Shown: positions 1 to 15,041, counted from the stretch's first letter. The stretch is DNA of 64,000 nucleotides from Lathyrus oleraceus (GCF_024323335.1 NC_066583.1:359978377-360042376); one strand, 5' to 3'. Translations and numbers: made by a program. The notes: generated by a model from the sequence alone, not told the origin.

Positions 1-1311
1 GTCTCAAATAAGCATCCATATCTTCAAACTTTTCAACATACATAGCTACTGACATAGTGTAACACCTCAAAATTTGCCCTCCTCTTCTTGGGACTAGTTT
101 AGCATATTGCATTTCATGTTTTAGGACATTAGGCATTTGCATATTGCATATCATGTGAAATAAACAAGTCATCCTCTAAGGTCTTGTCAGAGATGGAGAA
201 GTTGTATAGTTCAAGCCTGAGGGTCTTATTGAATTGATCACCAACCATCTGAGGGTTTGTGCTTCAATTAGGGTTTCTTGATCCCTCAAGAAGGTTGAGC
301 ATTATTTTAATTGCAAGGGTACATCATCATCATCATGGTTATGACATCTTCAAGGGGTTCATTGTTCATGCTCAAATTCCTCTGGATTAGGGTTTTGACC
401 TCTGGTCAACCTTGATCAATGACTTCTATTCCAACTAAAGATTTTCAAGGAAATGAGGTATTTGATGAGGATGAAGATCACATGATCATTCTATTGAGCT
501 TATATGAGCCAAGGTTCATTTTGAAGCAAGTTGGCCAAGTGTTAGAGGCTCAAAGTCCACAGTGCATTTTCAAGTCATATAGGGCCCATAAAAGTCAACA
601 GAAAGTCAACTGAGGGCTAGGAGATGGAGAAATGAGTTTCAACTCTTCATTCATGTCCCAAAGAGGTGCATTTATCATGTCAAATACTTATCTTGAAGAA
701 TTTGAGGTCAGATCAAAAGTTTCCAAAAATGGAAAGTGACCTGTAATTGAAAGTTTCCAAAAATGGAAAGATTTTGGTTCAAATTCAACTTGATCTTACA
801 TCATCAAAAAAGATTCAAATGAATTTTTGTCCAACATTAAAGTTGAAGCTCTTTCTCTCCCATTTCCAAAAAGTCCAAGATCATGAGCATCTGATGAATG
901 GTTGAGGAGATATGATCAGATCATTGCCAAGTGTGCTTGAAACTTCAAAAGGCCATAACTTTTGATCTAAAGCTCCAAATTGAGTGCCTCTTTTTGCACT
1001 TTGCTCCTCATGGCATATATTTTCCAAATCATTCATGGCATTGCATGAAATTTCATCATATAATCATTTGCACATTCATGACCATTTTGGAGGGAAATTT
1101 GCAAATTTGAATTTGGTGCATCATGGAAACAAAATACCATTGCCAACATGTGCATGAAGTGATTTTAAGTGAATTTGATCATCCATTTGCTACTGTTCAC
1201 GTGTACATTTGCATGGCACCACCAATTTTCCAAAATTTGTCATACACCTTATTTTTGCCTAATCCTAATTAACTCATGACTAATTGTGATTTGGATGTGA
1301 TTAGTAGGGCA

Positions 1312-1320
1312 TATAAATAG
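1312..1320 (+). promoter_or_regulatory. TATA box of the Ogre-type solo LTR
   Basis: TATAAATAG lies about 1.25 kb into the LTR, followed by a CT-rich stretch (1365-1395) of the kind found near retrotransposon start sites. This would put U3 at 58 to about 1345. Inferred from sequence only. Confidence 0.5.
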
Positions 1321-4300
1321 TAAATCATAACAGAATTTTCAGTTTACACATTTTCTAGATCTAGAATTTTCTCTTCCCTCCAAAATTCTCTCTCATTGAA
1401 ATTCAAAATTTCTTCACACAAGGCATGAATTTCTCTACATATTCTGGTTCAACATGCATCATTGAGTAGGATTTGGTCTTTGGTTTGAAGAAATTGGTGA
1501 AGATTCATATGCATCAAGCTCAAGAACATGAAGATGGAAGTTCCAAATTAAGCAAGATCTAGGTCGTGGCAAGCATCCATTTCTACATCAAGCTTCATAA
1601 CAAGAGCAAAGGAGAAGATCTACACACTTTTGAGGCTTTGAACACGCTGTTTTCATCAATGCCATAACAGGTTGGTCCAAATTCGAGTCTCTTAATTCTT
1701 AATTTTATAGACATGATTAGGTAGATCTTTGCTTGCTGAAAATTCTGATCTAAATTTCATAAAAAGCGGATGAGAAATGCATGAGATACATGAGTTTAAA
1801 GTTTGACATGCATATGTGTTCTTCTTCGATTCTCACTATTCATTAGGAATTAGGCTAAAATATTGCTTGATCCGTATTCCTTGCATGATAACCATTCAAA
1901 TGATGTATAAATTTGCAAATTCTGGAAAACAATTTATGCTGTGCACTGTTCATCCACCGTCTTCATGAAGAAGACGGTGGTTTCCGCCCTTGGCCACCGT
2001 GCGCCACCGTGCCTGTACAGGCCTAGGGTTACTCTAGTTCGTTCATCCAAAGAGCACTGTAGAAGCGCCTATCATCCAAGCCGCGCGCGTTCGATTCCCT
2101 CTGGTTTCATTTTATTTTGTTTAATTCATTTTGCCAGCGCTTACGTGTGCGTCATGTTGTCACATCCATTGGTCCGTATCCGTTGACTGTGTCCACATGT
2201 GCTTGACTGGCTGACTGGGATGCCATGTCAATTAGTTATACTGTGTGTTTTGATGTCGCCTCTATTCGAATCCTTGTGATTGCAATTCCATTTCATCAAT
2301 TCATTTCATTATTTTCATGATTTTTCCATTTTTATTTCATTTTATGCATGCTCATTCAAAAAATCCTAAAAAATAGAATAATGATCCAAATCATTCCAGA
2401 TTTTTTTCTACATGATCATATGAATGTCTTCTAGTTTTTGATGTGGATTTCTGGAATTGTGCCTGGTTGGAATTTTAATTGTGTTAGACTAATTGAACAT
2501 GTATGCTTTTGTGACATGTCACATTCAAACTAATGTGAAATGCTCAATAATGATCCAATTGCCATGAAATTTTGTGTGCTGATTCTTAACATGTTGTGTG
2601 ACTTGTGAGATTTGGTTTGGCATTTTTAGCATTTTTCATCTCTGTTTTATGCATGTGTTTGTATGGTGTGACAATGTGTGTCACACAATTTGATGTTGAT
2701 CTTATTCATTTTCATTGCCTTGCCAATTGAGCTCCTCTGTTTCCAATTTTTGGCATGATGATTGTATTTGAAATGTTGTATGCTCATGAAAATTTCCAGA
2801 ATTGTTTGAGTCATTTCTGTTTTAATATGGAATTTTGATTCTTGATGACCAATTGTATGCACCTTTTGCTTTCCTTGCCTACTCTTGGTTGAATGATGAC
2901 CTTGCTTAATTCTTTTGACTTGGTCCTTTTTAGGACATGTTCTTGATTGATTACACATGCTTCATGTTGAGTATTAGCTGTTGTTTTGACTTTTTGCCTT
3001 TCCTTTGACCCTAGCCTTGATGCTAGTGGTTTGTACTCATCTTTTGAGTTGTGCATTTCAGGTTCAAGCTTCTAGTCTTGATGGATGATGTTGATCTCAT
3101 AAATTGAGATGCAAAATGATGTGTTCCACTAACATTTGTTGTGTTATAGGTTCCTTGGAGATGAACTCATTTGAGTTGTTTACTTGTTGGCTTGACTTGT
3201 TGTGTCTATTGGAACCACTGTCTGTTTGTCTGTTAATAGTTTGTCTGAATACCATACTGATTGATTGGTTATTTACACAGGTACTTTAGTAGCTTTAACT
3301 CATTGCTTGAGTTGCTTTGCTTTGCTTGTGGTTGGCATACCACCTAGGTAACTTCCTATTCTCCATGTAGTCTGGAAGACCTGCTATCTTTGGCAGGCAC
3401 CTGTCTGAAGCCCTCCTTAAGAGGCAATGTTTGTGATTGTTTATATTTGTGCCATGTACTTCAAAGACCTCCTAAGTGAAGAGGCATTGGCAGATAGAAG
3501 GGATGTGCAATCCATCCCCTGCTATTCAGTTGAGTCTTTCATCTTGCTCGCACTACGTGCTGATGCATTTTGAATAAACACCCAAAATCTTGTATATAGA
3601 GTCAGTCATTATGGAGTAGGGTCCCACATTCTGGACCCCCACACCTTCATTGATCTGAAGCTCACCCAGGCCCGGGTTAAGAGCTGTGAGGTCTAACCCT
3701 CATCTCCCATTTCATCTGCTCACCCTGACGGTCAATGTCAGTGGTTAAGAGCCTCAAACACCTTTCCAGTTGGCTTGTTTGTCGAGGTCGATATGACCCC
3801 TCGACTAAAGCCCAACCTTGTATGAGCCGCTTGTTTGCGTATAGTGTGTGCTGATTGCTTTTGATGTTTATCTGCTTTTGCTTCTCATCTCCTTTCTGTA
3901 GGAGTCGTATGATCAACTTTCGAGGAAGTTGAACGTACGTAGAGATAGACTTGAGTTGACTCACTGCCTGTGTGAGTCAAACTCTTGTTAGAGACCTCAA
4001 CCTAGGGTTATAATTTGCATGATGACTATTAGGCTCGAGTTAGTCTCCCTTTTAGTCCGTTATTCCTTTGGTCTCTGGTTAGGAGAAGTTTCTCCCCTGT
4101 TAAGGGGAACTACGTCGCCCTGATCCTCATACCAGATGAGGTACGTAGGCAGGAGATCGTGCGAGATCTCTCTGGGCGCCCTTTTTCTTTTTTGTGTGTG
4201 TTTTTCCTGACAGCTATTAGGTCAGAGTTCCCGACTCCCTTTTAGTCTGTGTGTTCAACTTCTTTGTTTCTTCTGACGTCTCAGCGTCGTCTTGGTGTTT

Positions 4301-4377
4301 GCTTGACAACTTTTAGGTCCGAGTACCAGACTCCCTATTAGCTTGTCTGTTTGATAACCTTTCTGTGTGTGTTAGAA

Positions 4378-4600
4378 GTTGGATGTAAGACCAGCGATTG
4401 GCATTCCGTTTCCTATTTGTGGTGTGTTTGGAGTTTGATGTAAGTCCAGCGATTGACATTCGGTTTCCTATGTGCGTTTGTTCATTTTGTTTGGAGTCTG
4501 ATGTAAGCCCAGTGATTGGCATTCGGTTTCCTGTTTGTGTTTGTGTGTTTGGAGTCGGACGCAAGACCAGCCATTGGCAGTCTGTTTCCGTTTGTGAGTT
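4378..4600 (+). repeat. Four tandem ~60-bp units inside the Ogre LTR
   Basis: Four imperfect copies of a unit built on GATGTAAGNCCAGNGATTGGCATTCGGTTTCC begin near 4381, 4436, 4498 and 4556. The related LTR at 28093-33107 has only two equivalents (about 32590-32715), so copy number varies between LTR subfamilies. Confidence 0.75.
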
Positions 4601-5636
4601 TCTTTTGACGTCTCAGCGTCTTGGTGTTGTGTTTTGTTTCGGCGTGCGTTAGCCGAACTACGACAGCTCTGATTCTCATTCCAGATGAGATACGTAGGCA
4701 TAGCATGCGATATCCTAGCGAGCTCGTTTCCCATTTCCCCGAACTACGTCGACTCTGATGTTTGTTTCTGACAAACTACGTAGGTCCAGGATGCGACATC
4801 TTGCCGAGTCCGCTTTCTCCGTCTTCTTCCATCGGTGTTTTATTCTAGTGTGTGTGCATTCTTTTTAAGCAGTTATTTAGCAACCTTATTCTATTCTTCT
4901 GGGCGTGGATCCCGTCGAGTACGACGGACGTGAGGGGTGCTAATACCTTCCCCTTGCGTAACCGACTCCCGATCCTTGCAATCTCCGGTCGTAAGACCAT
5001 TTCCTTTCCAGGTTTACTTCGAGCGCTTCGTTTCCCTTCTTTGGGATAAATAACTCACGGTGGCGACTCTATTTATTTTGTCTTTTCCCGCCGGTTGTTT
5101 TTCGTGTTGCACCACATAATACCCTATCTAAGTTGTTGAAACTCAAATTCTTTTTGAGTCCTCAAATATCTAGGAAAATACTTATCTAGAAAAGTAGTCT
5201 TAAAATGCTCCCAATCCCTAGGCACTCCTTGATTGGTCATAAGAGTCGAAGCACTTTCCCACCACCTCACAACAGAACCCTTCATCATGTGAGAAGCAAA
5301 AATGACTTTATTCACTTCACTACAATGCACTATCTGAAATATCCTCTCCATGCTGGTTACCCGCTCATGAGCCTTCACAGGATTTAATCCACCATGGAAC
5401 TCAGGAGGATTCATGCGAAAGAAATCTCGGAAACTACCACTTGCAACTTCTTGGGGAACCCCTTGAGGATGAAAACCACCATTTAATTATTGCATCATCT
5501 GATGCATGAATTGGTTTTGTTGCTGCTGGATCTGTTGCACACATTGAGGCCACTGAAAACCTTCACTACCACTTGGCGGTTCTGAATCTGAATTCTGGGT
5601 TCTGGGTCTACCACGACCTCTACGTCTGTCAGCCAT

Positions 5637-5774
5637 GATCCTAAATGTCATACAAATAGAATTAAGTTGATCATGCTCAATACTATGAATATAACATCAA
5701 TGATAATGATGACAACCCACATATGAGGCAGAAAGGAATACTTATAATATTTCATGGCTAGGTCGAGGATGCGA
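5637..5774 (-). other. 5' untranslated leader of the minus-strand Tekay-like element
   Basis: A 138-bp AT-rich gap between the PBS and the gag start, with no coding content. The short spacing is normal for Tekay/Del-type elements. Confidence 0.6.
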
Positions 5775-5789
5775 CCTGCTCTGATACCA
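5775..5789 (-). other. Primer binding site, initiator Met-tRNA type
   Basis: On the minus strand this reads TGGTATCAGAGCAGG, the standard PBS complementary to the 3' end of plant initiator tRNA-Met. It lies 2 nt internal to the LTR end and upstream of gag in the same orientation, so it sets the polarity of the element. Confidence 0.92.
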
Positions 5790-5791
5790 AT

Positions 5792-7801
5792 TTTAACACC
5801 CACATATAATATATGTCTAGAATACATATTATACATAGTGTAATACTGGTACTGAAATACATAAGCACCTAGCGGCAACGGTGTACATATTACATGCCCA
5901 AAAGAAAACACTATATGGCACAAAATATACACAAAGGTGCCCAAAATGAAACTAGGAACTAGATCATTGTAGAATGATCTCAAAATATCTACACAACGGA
6001 GAAGTCATCCAAAACATTAGGTAATCAAGACATCACTCTATCTTGTGCTTACCCTTCTCCTGATCAGAACTACCTAAAAAATAATCAACAACATGGGGTG
6101 AGATAATAATCCCAGTGGGTTCCCTATCTTATGGGTCCACTCGGATCTATAGGATTTTCTAATTAATATCCAACTTAAGTCAACAAGGGAAAAAAGACTT
6201 AAATGATGGGAAAAGCCTCTCAATGTATGTCAACATGCTCATGAGTTCTCACAACTCAAAATAAGTCACTATTCAAATTCAAGAAACATCAATCCCTGAG
6301 CGGACTTACGTCTAGGGCTAGCTCAGTTCATGCATGCTCGTATGATTCGAATTTCGCGGTGGATATCGGGTCCTCTATGAGTTTCAAACTCAATCCAAGC
6401 GACCGTCACTCGTATGGGACTCTAACCCACTTAGGGTATCTTACCGTATGGGCCTCTAACCCACTTTAGTGTCCACCTATCCCCCATGTCCGCCATGGTT
6501 GGGGCTCAAACCCAATTGAGGCACAAATCATTGGCGTCACATCCCATTGCTTACTCATCTAAGTAACTCAAATAGGGATGTACACCATCAAGGGTAAACA
6601 TTTTGAATACGTGACCAGTTCCATAAAATATAACTAGATTCATCAATCACTGATGACTTCATTCACCAATATACCAACAATAACAATGCATGTTCCATAC
6701 AACGCGTCTCACTCTCAGCTATGGAAACCATTCATCTACAACCTTCACATAAGCATCGTACAAATAAATGCCGCTTTCTAATGTTATCTAGGTTATACGT
6801 CTAACTTATGTCCTAAAATGATCACTAGGTTAACTCACTAGATTCAATATGTAATTCTCACGTTTAATATTGATTCAATATAAGTATAACATAACAAGTG
6901 ATTAATGGTTGATGAAATGCATTTAGGAACATTAAATAAATGAAACTTGAATTTTTAGGCATGAGCCAATCAGTTGGTTGGGGAAGCCCAATCGATTGGT
7001 CTATCTCATATTTCTGTTTTTCAAAGAATGCAGAGGATCAATTGATTGATCTTGAGTGTCAATCGATTGACAGCTGAAAAATTTCATGTTTTCCAAGTCA
7101 GTAAGTTTGTGCAATCGATTGGAGCCCCCTGTTAATCGATTGGTTCTGCAAAAATTTCCTTTTCTTCAAAACAGAAAGTTAACACAATCGATTGTCATCA
7201 ATGACCAATCGATTGGTCCTAAACATTTTCCACTTTTCCACACTCTGAAACTCCATTTCTTTGCACAACTACATAGTTTCCAACCTGCATAATGTTTGCT
7301 TCATTTCTAACAACCAATCTCTTGACATAAATATAAAAACACATCAACAATACCTTCAAAGCAACAACCATATCATTAAATCACAAGAGTCCAACAAATA
7401 CAAAACACACATAAAAACATCATAAATGAAGATTCACATGATTAATGGAGAATCATCATAATATCATCCACCATACTATCAATTCATGTTTTATCAAACC
7501 CTAACTTCTAAATCTAAAGTTCTACCTAGAACCCACCTTAAGAATGGAAGAGGAGGTTGAAGAAGATGATGAGATGAGATGGTGGTGAAGTGATGATGAT
7601 GGATTCCAAGCTTTTCCTCCTTATTCTTCTCTCCACTAGATTGCTTCCTCTTCTCCCCACTAGCTCTTTTGATACATAGAGAAAATGAAGTGGTACAAGG
7701 TTGGTGGGTAATGGATAGAAACACGTGACCTCCATTTTCCACTAGAAATGTGTGGTTAGAAAAGATTACTAGTAGTAACAAATCTCCCAAGTGACACTAC
7801 A
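5792..7801 (-). mobile_element. 5' LTR of the minus-strand Tekay-like element
   Basis: The internal end is fixed by the PBS: minus strand ...GGGTGTTAAA directly before ATTGGTATCAGAGC, where ACA would be usual (one base decayed). The outer end is placed at the minus-strand TGTAGTGTCACTTGG (7801), the best TG-type start at a plausible length of about 2.0 kb. No second LTR or TSD is in the window to test it. The LTR has no ORF of note. Internal landmarks are the CCCAGTGGGTTCCCTATC block near 6110, short direct repeats around GTATGGGNCTCTAACCCACTT (6410-6470) and a palindrome cluster at 6985-7225. Confidence 0.6.
6985..7225. repeat. Cluster of CAATCGATTG palindromes
   Basis: Seven exact or near-exact copies of the 10-bp palindrome CAATCGATTG occur in about 240 bp of the LTR, with degenerate CAATTGATTG/TAATCGATTG forms between. 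No reading frame accounts for the repetition. Confidence 0.7.
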
Positions 7802-8194
7802 CTTTTAATATTTGTTCTACTAGAGCAATTGATCCAACCGATAACTTTTAGAGCACATAAGAACTCGATTGATTTCAAATAATAGGAATTTGAGTATTTA
7901 AGAAAAATATGGTGTATTACATTATCTTTGATTATGTATGTCATTATAAGGCCTTGTCGACCACTTGTTTGTATAGTTTTAGGGTGGTTTGAATTTTATT
8001 TGATGTACATCTGCTCTTTTTCTCTTTATAATAGAATGCAGTTTGTGGTGAAGGGCATTTGAAAATTGAGAGATTCAATTGAGAAACCCCGAGTTTTCCA
8101 TCAACTCTTGAAATCACCTCTTGTCATCATTTTTCAATAAAATCATGTTTTTAAATATATCCATCCTTACTTCTGTATTTATTTTCGACCATAT
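7802..8194. other. Unassigned AT-rich stretch
   Basis: No ORF, RNA gene or terminal repeat could be recognised here. It may be the sequence into which the minus-strand Tekay element inserted. Confidence 0.4.
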
Positions 8195-10437
<2,243 letters not shown>

Positions 10438-11300
10438 ATGGAGATTTTAGGTGAACCCTAACCTAGCTCCGACCACCATGTCCTATTTCAAAATTCCATG
10501 GTCTTGTTTAGAATCTCCTATTGCCACAGAACCTAGCCACAACGGTGATCAGGATAAACCTTTTGAAACACTAAAGCCAACAAAAACCTTCGTAGAGACG
10601 CTCTATAATGTTGGCTACATACCTCTTTCTCAGATACCTCAACCTTGCCTCAAGGGGGACATGTTAGCCATTGTAATACCGAAAGAGGAATACATTTCAG
10701 GAGTTGAAGCCTGCAAACACAACCTCCATGGGTGCATCATTTGACCTAAAGGCACATCTCCGTTAATCGTTGCTGCTTTAAAGAACAAGTTAACCCTTTT
10801 CTAGAAAGGACTATCAAAATGGGGAGTCATTTCGTTGGGGAAAGGATTCTATAAGTGTTCCTTCTCGTCTCTTGAAGATGTGAGGAGGGTTAGGTCTTCG
10901 CCCTCTTGGATCCTTGACGCTGGCTACCTTAAGCTTTTTGCTTGGACAAGGACTTTAATCCTAACTTGCAGAAGAATACTTTTGCTCAGGTATGGGTTAG
11001 GCTATATGACCTCTCATAAGAGTATTAGAGACCTCAAATTCTATTTTCTATAGCCAGTAGTATTAGTACTCCAATCTGCATAGATGCCACTGTAACCAAA
11101 CATGTGTTTGATAGAACCTTTGGCCTTTTTGTAAGAGTGTTAGTTGAAATGGATCTCACACAAACCCTAAGGCACAAAATGTTAGTTGAAAGGAATAATT
11201 TTGCTTCTTTTTTTGTTGAAGTAGACTATGAGAGTTAAAAGAGCTACATTTGGAAATCCAACAATAATAAGTCACAAAAAGAACATGGAATTCTTAAAGG
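10438..11300 (+). pseudogene. L1-type LINE ORF1 remnant (DUF4283-like)
   Basis: ORF1 of plant L1 elements is an RNA-binding chaperone needed for target-primed reverse transcription. The remnant has VIPKEEYISGVEACKHNLHG, then after small frame changes MGKGFYKCSFSSLEDV and LDAGYLKLFAWTR, which match the order of the DUF4283 domain of plant LINE ORF1 and related zinc-knuckle proteins. A following segment with LFVRVLVEMDL and MLVERNNFASFFVEVDYE fits the region before the zinc knuckle, but the CCHC itself is not visible. Frame breaks near 10744 and 11053 and stops after 11235 show decay. The ATG at 10438 or 10478 may be the start. Confidence 0.72.
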
Positions 11301-11479
11301 AATTGCGGGAAAACTTAGGAGATAATCATAAAGATGGGGATTTCATTTAGACTTCCTCACCTGAGACCTTTAAGACAACTTCCAGAAGGAAATCCTTCTC
11401 TGATACTAATCAGAACTCAAGTTATAAAACCAGGTCCAAGATTGGTAACTCTAAACATTCTAGATGAAGTGGTTATTTT

Positions 11480-12268
11480 GGAACATTCGGGGTTTAGTTA
11501 ATTAACCCTCAAAACTGGCTCTAATTTTTTTATTCTTTCTAAAAGACCTGATATTGTTATTGTTGCTGAACCTTGGATGTCCTTTCAAGATTCCCCAAGT
11601 ACATGGCTTGGAGATTGGGCCTCAAACTGTTTTCCCTGAACATTAGAGATAGTTTGAATCCCAATATCTAGATTTTCTATAATATTAACCTTACCCAATT
11701 TAATTCACGTTGATGATCAAATGATTGCTTTTACTGTTTTTAATAGCCTTTCTTTGTTTGGTATTACTGCAGTTTATACTTCTACTAACTATAGAGTTAA
11801 AAGAAACTTGTTGTCTAAGTTATCTGATATAATTGAGATTCATAACATCCCCTGGTGCTACACTGGTGACTTTAATGTTATCTTGGTAGCTCATTAATAC
11901 ATGAGTAACCATACTCCTTCTATGAATCCTATGGTGGATTTTCAAGAGCGGACTTCTTCCAATATTTACATCACATTCCCAAAAGAGCTGCTTGGTTCAC
12001 TTAGCATAATGGTAGAAAAGGAAGAGCTCACACTGAGAAACTTGACAAGGTAATTTGTAATTAGCTCTAGTTGAACACATGCATTTCTACATCCAGCAAC
12101 ACCTTGGTCAAAATCAAATTAGACCACCGTCCTATTTTGCTGGATTTCCAAGTATCCTTTACTGCAATTATTTCCATATTTAGATTCATGAGGATATTGA
12201 CTCTTAATGAAACCTGTAGACATATTATTTTGGATACTTGTACCACTAATTTAGTGGGATGCCCCATG
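11480..12268 (+). pseudogene. L1-type LINE ORF2 remnant, endonuclease part
   Basis: Across several frames the translation shows IVIVAEPWMSF, a segment with FTVFNSLSLFGITAVYTSTNYRVKRNL and IPWCYTGDFNVIL, the order seen in the APE-type endonuclease of plant L1 ORF2. The GDFN catalytic motif is present. LDHRPILLDF near 12118-12147 corresponds to the SDH-type end of the domain, with the Ser-Asp-His core altered. Many frameshifts make it non-functional. It stops at the hAT insertion (TSD 12261-12268) and continues after 16220. Confidence 0.75.
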
Positions 12269-12607
12269 CAATGTTGTCATGATCGAGATCTTACATAAGA
12301 TCGGGAGGAGATATTAAAATCGTAAGATATAAAATCGTAATTAAAATCGAAAGATCTTACTCAATTAATTTTATAAGATCGAGAAGGAATAACAAAATCG
12401 TAAAACATAAGATCGTAATCAAAATAGTAAGATTTTACTAAAAAAAATACTTAAAATATTTTATACTATTTATATTAAATAGTATATAAGTTTGCATATT
12501 AAATAACAAATCATCAAATTGAAAAATCTTAACCATAAAATTAAAAATCTCAAATCTTAACTTAAAATAACAAACTCCATAAAATAAAATACTCAAAATC
12601 ATAGAGG

Positions 12608-15041
12608 TTAGTACAAATCACAAAGGCGCCGATAGTTTGGATTTTTCCCTATAATGTCAACTCCTTCATCTTCATTAATCTCATCATCTCCTCCACCATA
12701 ATCATCACCTTCATCTGCATTTCCTTCTTCATTGTCACTTTCTATAGTTTCAAGGACATCAAATTCATCTACATGTCCAGTTGATTTAGCACCAGTACTT
12801 TGCATCAAATCTTCATCTAAATCAGTCACATTTACATTATTACCACCTGCATTTTCTTCCTCAGCAACATACCACCAATCGTCATCATCTTGGAAATCAT
12901 CAATTGTTAGATCTCGCTTTTTCCTTTCAGCCTTATTCTTGGTCAATCTTGTATTTACCATCACATACACAAGATCATTCATAGTCTTTTGTTTCAAACG
13001 ATTTCTTTTCTTTGTATGAACCTAAAAAGGGGAAATATTAAATTAAAATGCATAACATATAGTAGCTATGAAAAATATATATGATAAATTTAAAAAATAT
13101 ACCATTTCAAAAGCACTCCAATTTCTCTCACAGCCAGAAGAACTGCATGTCAAACTCAAAACACGAATAGCAAAGTTTTGCAACTCTGGGTGTGCATCAC
13201 CGTAAGATTCCCACCATTGAGTTGGTGTCTTGTTTTTTAGTCCACGTTGAGCTATTTCACTCCCAAAGAATCCTTTTTTACTCTTAAAATCCTCAAGTTG
13301 ACCATCAATTTTATTCACCATATCCATGTCTCCTCCCATCATTCTTTCTAAACATGCATACATTCCTTGTTTCACTTCATTATCTACTTTAAAATTAGGT
13401 TTGTAATGCAAAATTGGATTAAGATAATAGCCTGCAGCATGCAAAGGCCTATGCAATTGTTTGTCCCATCTGTTATCTATAATTTTCCATAATGGTTGGT
13501 AGCTTAAGAAAGAAAAGATTAAGTTAGTTCATAAATAAATACTAATATATTTTTTATATCAAATAAATTAATCTATGATATTTTATAAAATTATACCTTT
13601 TTCTATTATTATTGTAGCTAGTTTGTATTTCCTCTTTTGCTTGATCCATTGCTTCATAGATATAACCCATGGCTGCCTTCTCATCAGAATCCACCATACG
13701 CAAGACTTTAAGTAATGGAAAAGCACCTTTAAGGCAAATAATCAAATTCTTCCAAAAGTCCTTGTTTGTGACTATCTTTTCAACAAATTTTCCATCTTTT
13801 GTCTTGGAAAATTGACTATCCTTCCATTGCTTGGAAGTGAACATCCTATACAATCCTCCCCTCTTATCATTCAAGCAACCCAAACACAAATATGATGTTG
13901 CAAAGCGAGTGATGCCAGGTCTTATCAACTCACCTCCTTCAGTGTAATGATGCAACAAAGTTATAAGACCAGTCCTAGCATAAATGTAAGTTGTGATCTT
14001 TTTACCTGAAGCAATAATCTCCTTATGCATAGGTATCTTGCTCTCAAAATCCTCTAACATTAGATCAATGCAATGAGCTGCACAAGGTGTCCAATAAAGC
14101 TTATTCCTTTTATCCATCAACATTTGTCCAGCCAACTTGTAGTTTGCAGCATTGTCTGTTACAATTTGGACAACATTTTCTTCCCCCACTTCCTCAACAA
14201 TATCATCCATCATTTTGAAAACTTTATCAGCTGTCTTTGAAATGCTAGATGCATCAATTGATTTTAAAAAGAAAGTACCCATAGGACTATTGACTAAAAA
14301 GTTTATGATAGTCCTCCTCTTTTGGTCAGTCCATCCATCCGTCATTATTGTACATCCAAACTTTTTCCACGCAGTTTTATGCTCCACCAATATGCTATTT
14401 ATAGACTCAACTTTTTTCTTTAAATATTTACCTCGAATATCATGGTAAGATGGTGGTTTATATCCTTTACCATATTGGGCAATCATTTCACACATCTTTA
14501 TAAATTCTTCATCCTTTACAACGTTAAAAGAGATAGCATTGTTGTAAAAATAAGTTGCAACTTGTAAGTTAGTGTCCTCCTTCTCTTTTTTTTTAAAAGC
14601 ATCGTTGATAGTTGATTGAGAAGTTATCCCCCTCTTGAAAATATTTGCAAGACCAGAAGATTCAACTTTTTTTCTTTTACAATCTTCCACATCAACCTCT
14701 ACTACATCTTCACTTAGAGTTCTCTTTTTGATGAGTTTGCTTTGCAATCTATGAACAATGATCCACATTTGTTTGCAAACTTCATCTGGAACAGACACAC
14801 AAGGTTCAACATTACTATTTGTCCCTGCTAAATGATGCTTAAATCGAAAAGCACCGCCGCTATACTCATTATGACAATATTTGCACTTGATCTTTCTTGA
14901 TCCATCATTTACGGGAGTGCCATGTTCCCATGCCACATCTTGCCTTTGACCAGGAGCATTTTTGGCAACTTTCTTATTTCTCACATTTCTAACACTTGGG
15001 TTTGTTGAAGGAGGAAGCGACGTACTACTACCACCAACCAT
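12608..15041 (-). CDS. hAT transposase, three exons, predicted 752 aa
   Basis: It cuts and joins the element ends by a DDE-type hydrolysis/strand-transfer reaction in the nucleus. Predicted exons (minus): 15041-13597, 13502-13103, 13021-12608. Introns of 94 and 81 bp start GT and end AG, and the splices keep the frame (phase 2, then 0). Domains in order: Ser/Asn-rich start; BED-type zinc finger (about residues 38-85, C..C with FKHHLAG and a late Cys); DUF659 with TMTDGWTD and IVTDNAANY (two candidate acidic residues); CAAHCIDLMLEDF; then the hAT C-terminal dimerisation region (PTQWWESYGDAHPEL, SSGCERNWSAFEM); and a very acidic tail. No stop or frameshift was seen in the exons. The third catalytic Glu was not placed. 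The start is the first ATG after an upstream stop. Confidence 0.9.

Larger units (their letters stand above)
58..5114 (+). mobile_element. Solo LTR of an Ogre-type retrotransposon
   Basis: It begins TGTAACACCTCAAAATTTGCCC and ends ...GTTGCACCA, 5057 bp, with no internal domain. CATAG (53-57) on the left and CATAA (5115-5119) on the right form a 5-bp TSD with one mismatch. Removing the LTR plus one TSD rejoins the gag reading frame, which fixes both ends. The R/U5-like part (about 4080-5050) has the GATGAGGTACGTAGGCA and GAGTACGACGGACGTGAGGG motifs also present in the 28093-33107 LTR. LTRs near 5 kb are known for Ogre in Fabeae legumes. A solo LTR arises by recombination between the two LTRs of a full element. 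ORFs inside are short and unrecognised. Confidence 0.9.
1..5636 (-). pseudogene. Ty3/gypsy (Tekay/Del-like) gag, 5' part, split by a solo LTR
   Basis: Gag encodes the capsid/nucleocapsid protein that packages retrotransposon RNA in cytoplasmic particles. The minus-strand ATG at 5636-5634 opens a frame with an Arg-rich start, a Gln-rich stretch, then the capsid core motifs FFRMNPPEFHGG, VRWWES and FLDKYFPRY. In-frame stops lie at codon 50 (TAA, plus 5489-5487) and codon 171 (TAG, plus 5126-5124), so it is dead. The frame breaks at 5115 and resumes at 57-1 with MSVAMYVEKFEDMDAYLR, which is the expected continuation. The interruption is the 58-5114 solo LTR. The rest of the element lies beyond the left edge. 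Family assignment rests on gag motifs and the initiator-tRNA PBS upstream. I am sure it is gypsy gag and fairly sure of Tekay. Confidence 0.88.

Noticed and set aside
1941..2186. 81-codon ORF in the first solo LTR
   Set aside because: LTR sequence without protein signature; the GC-rich composition alone opens the frame.
6985..7225. HD-Zip binding sites
   Set aside because: HD-Zip sites are CAATNATTG (9 bp); CAATCGATTG has one base more between half-sites, so the label is not justified.
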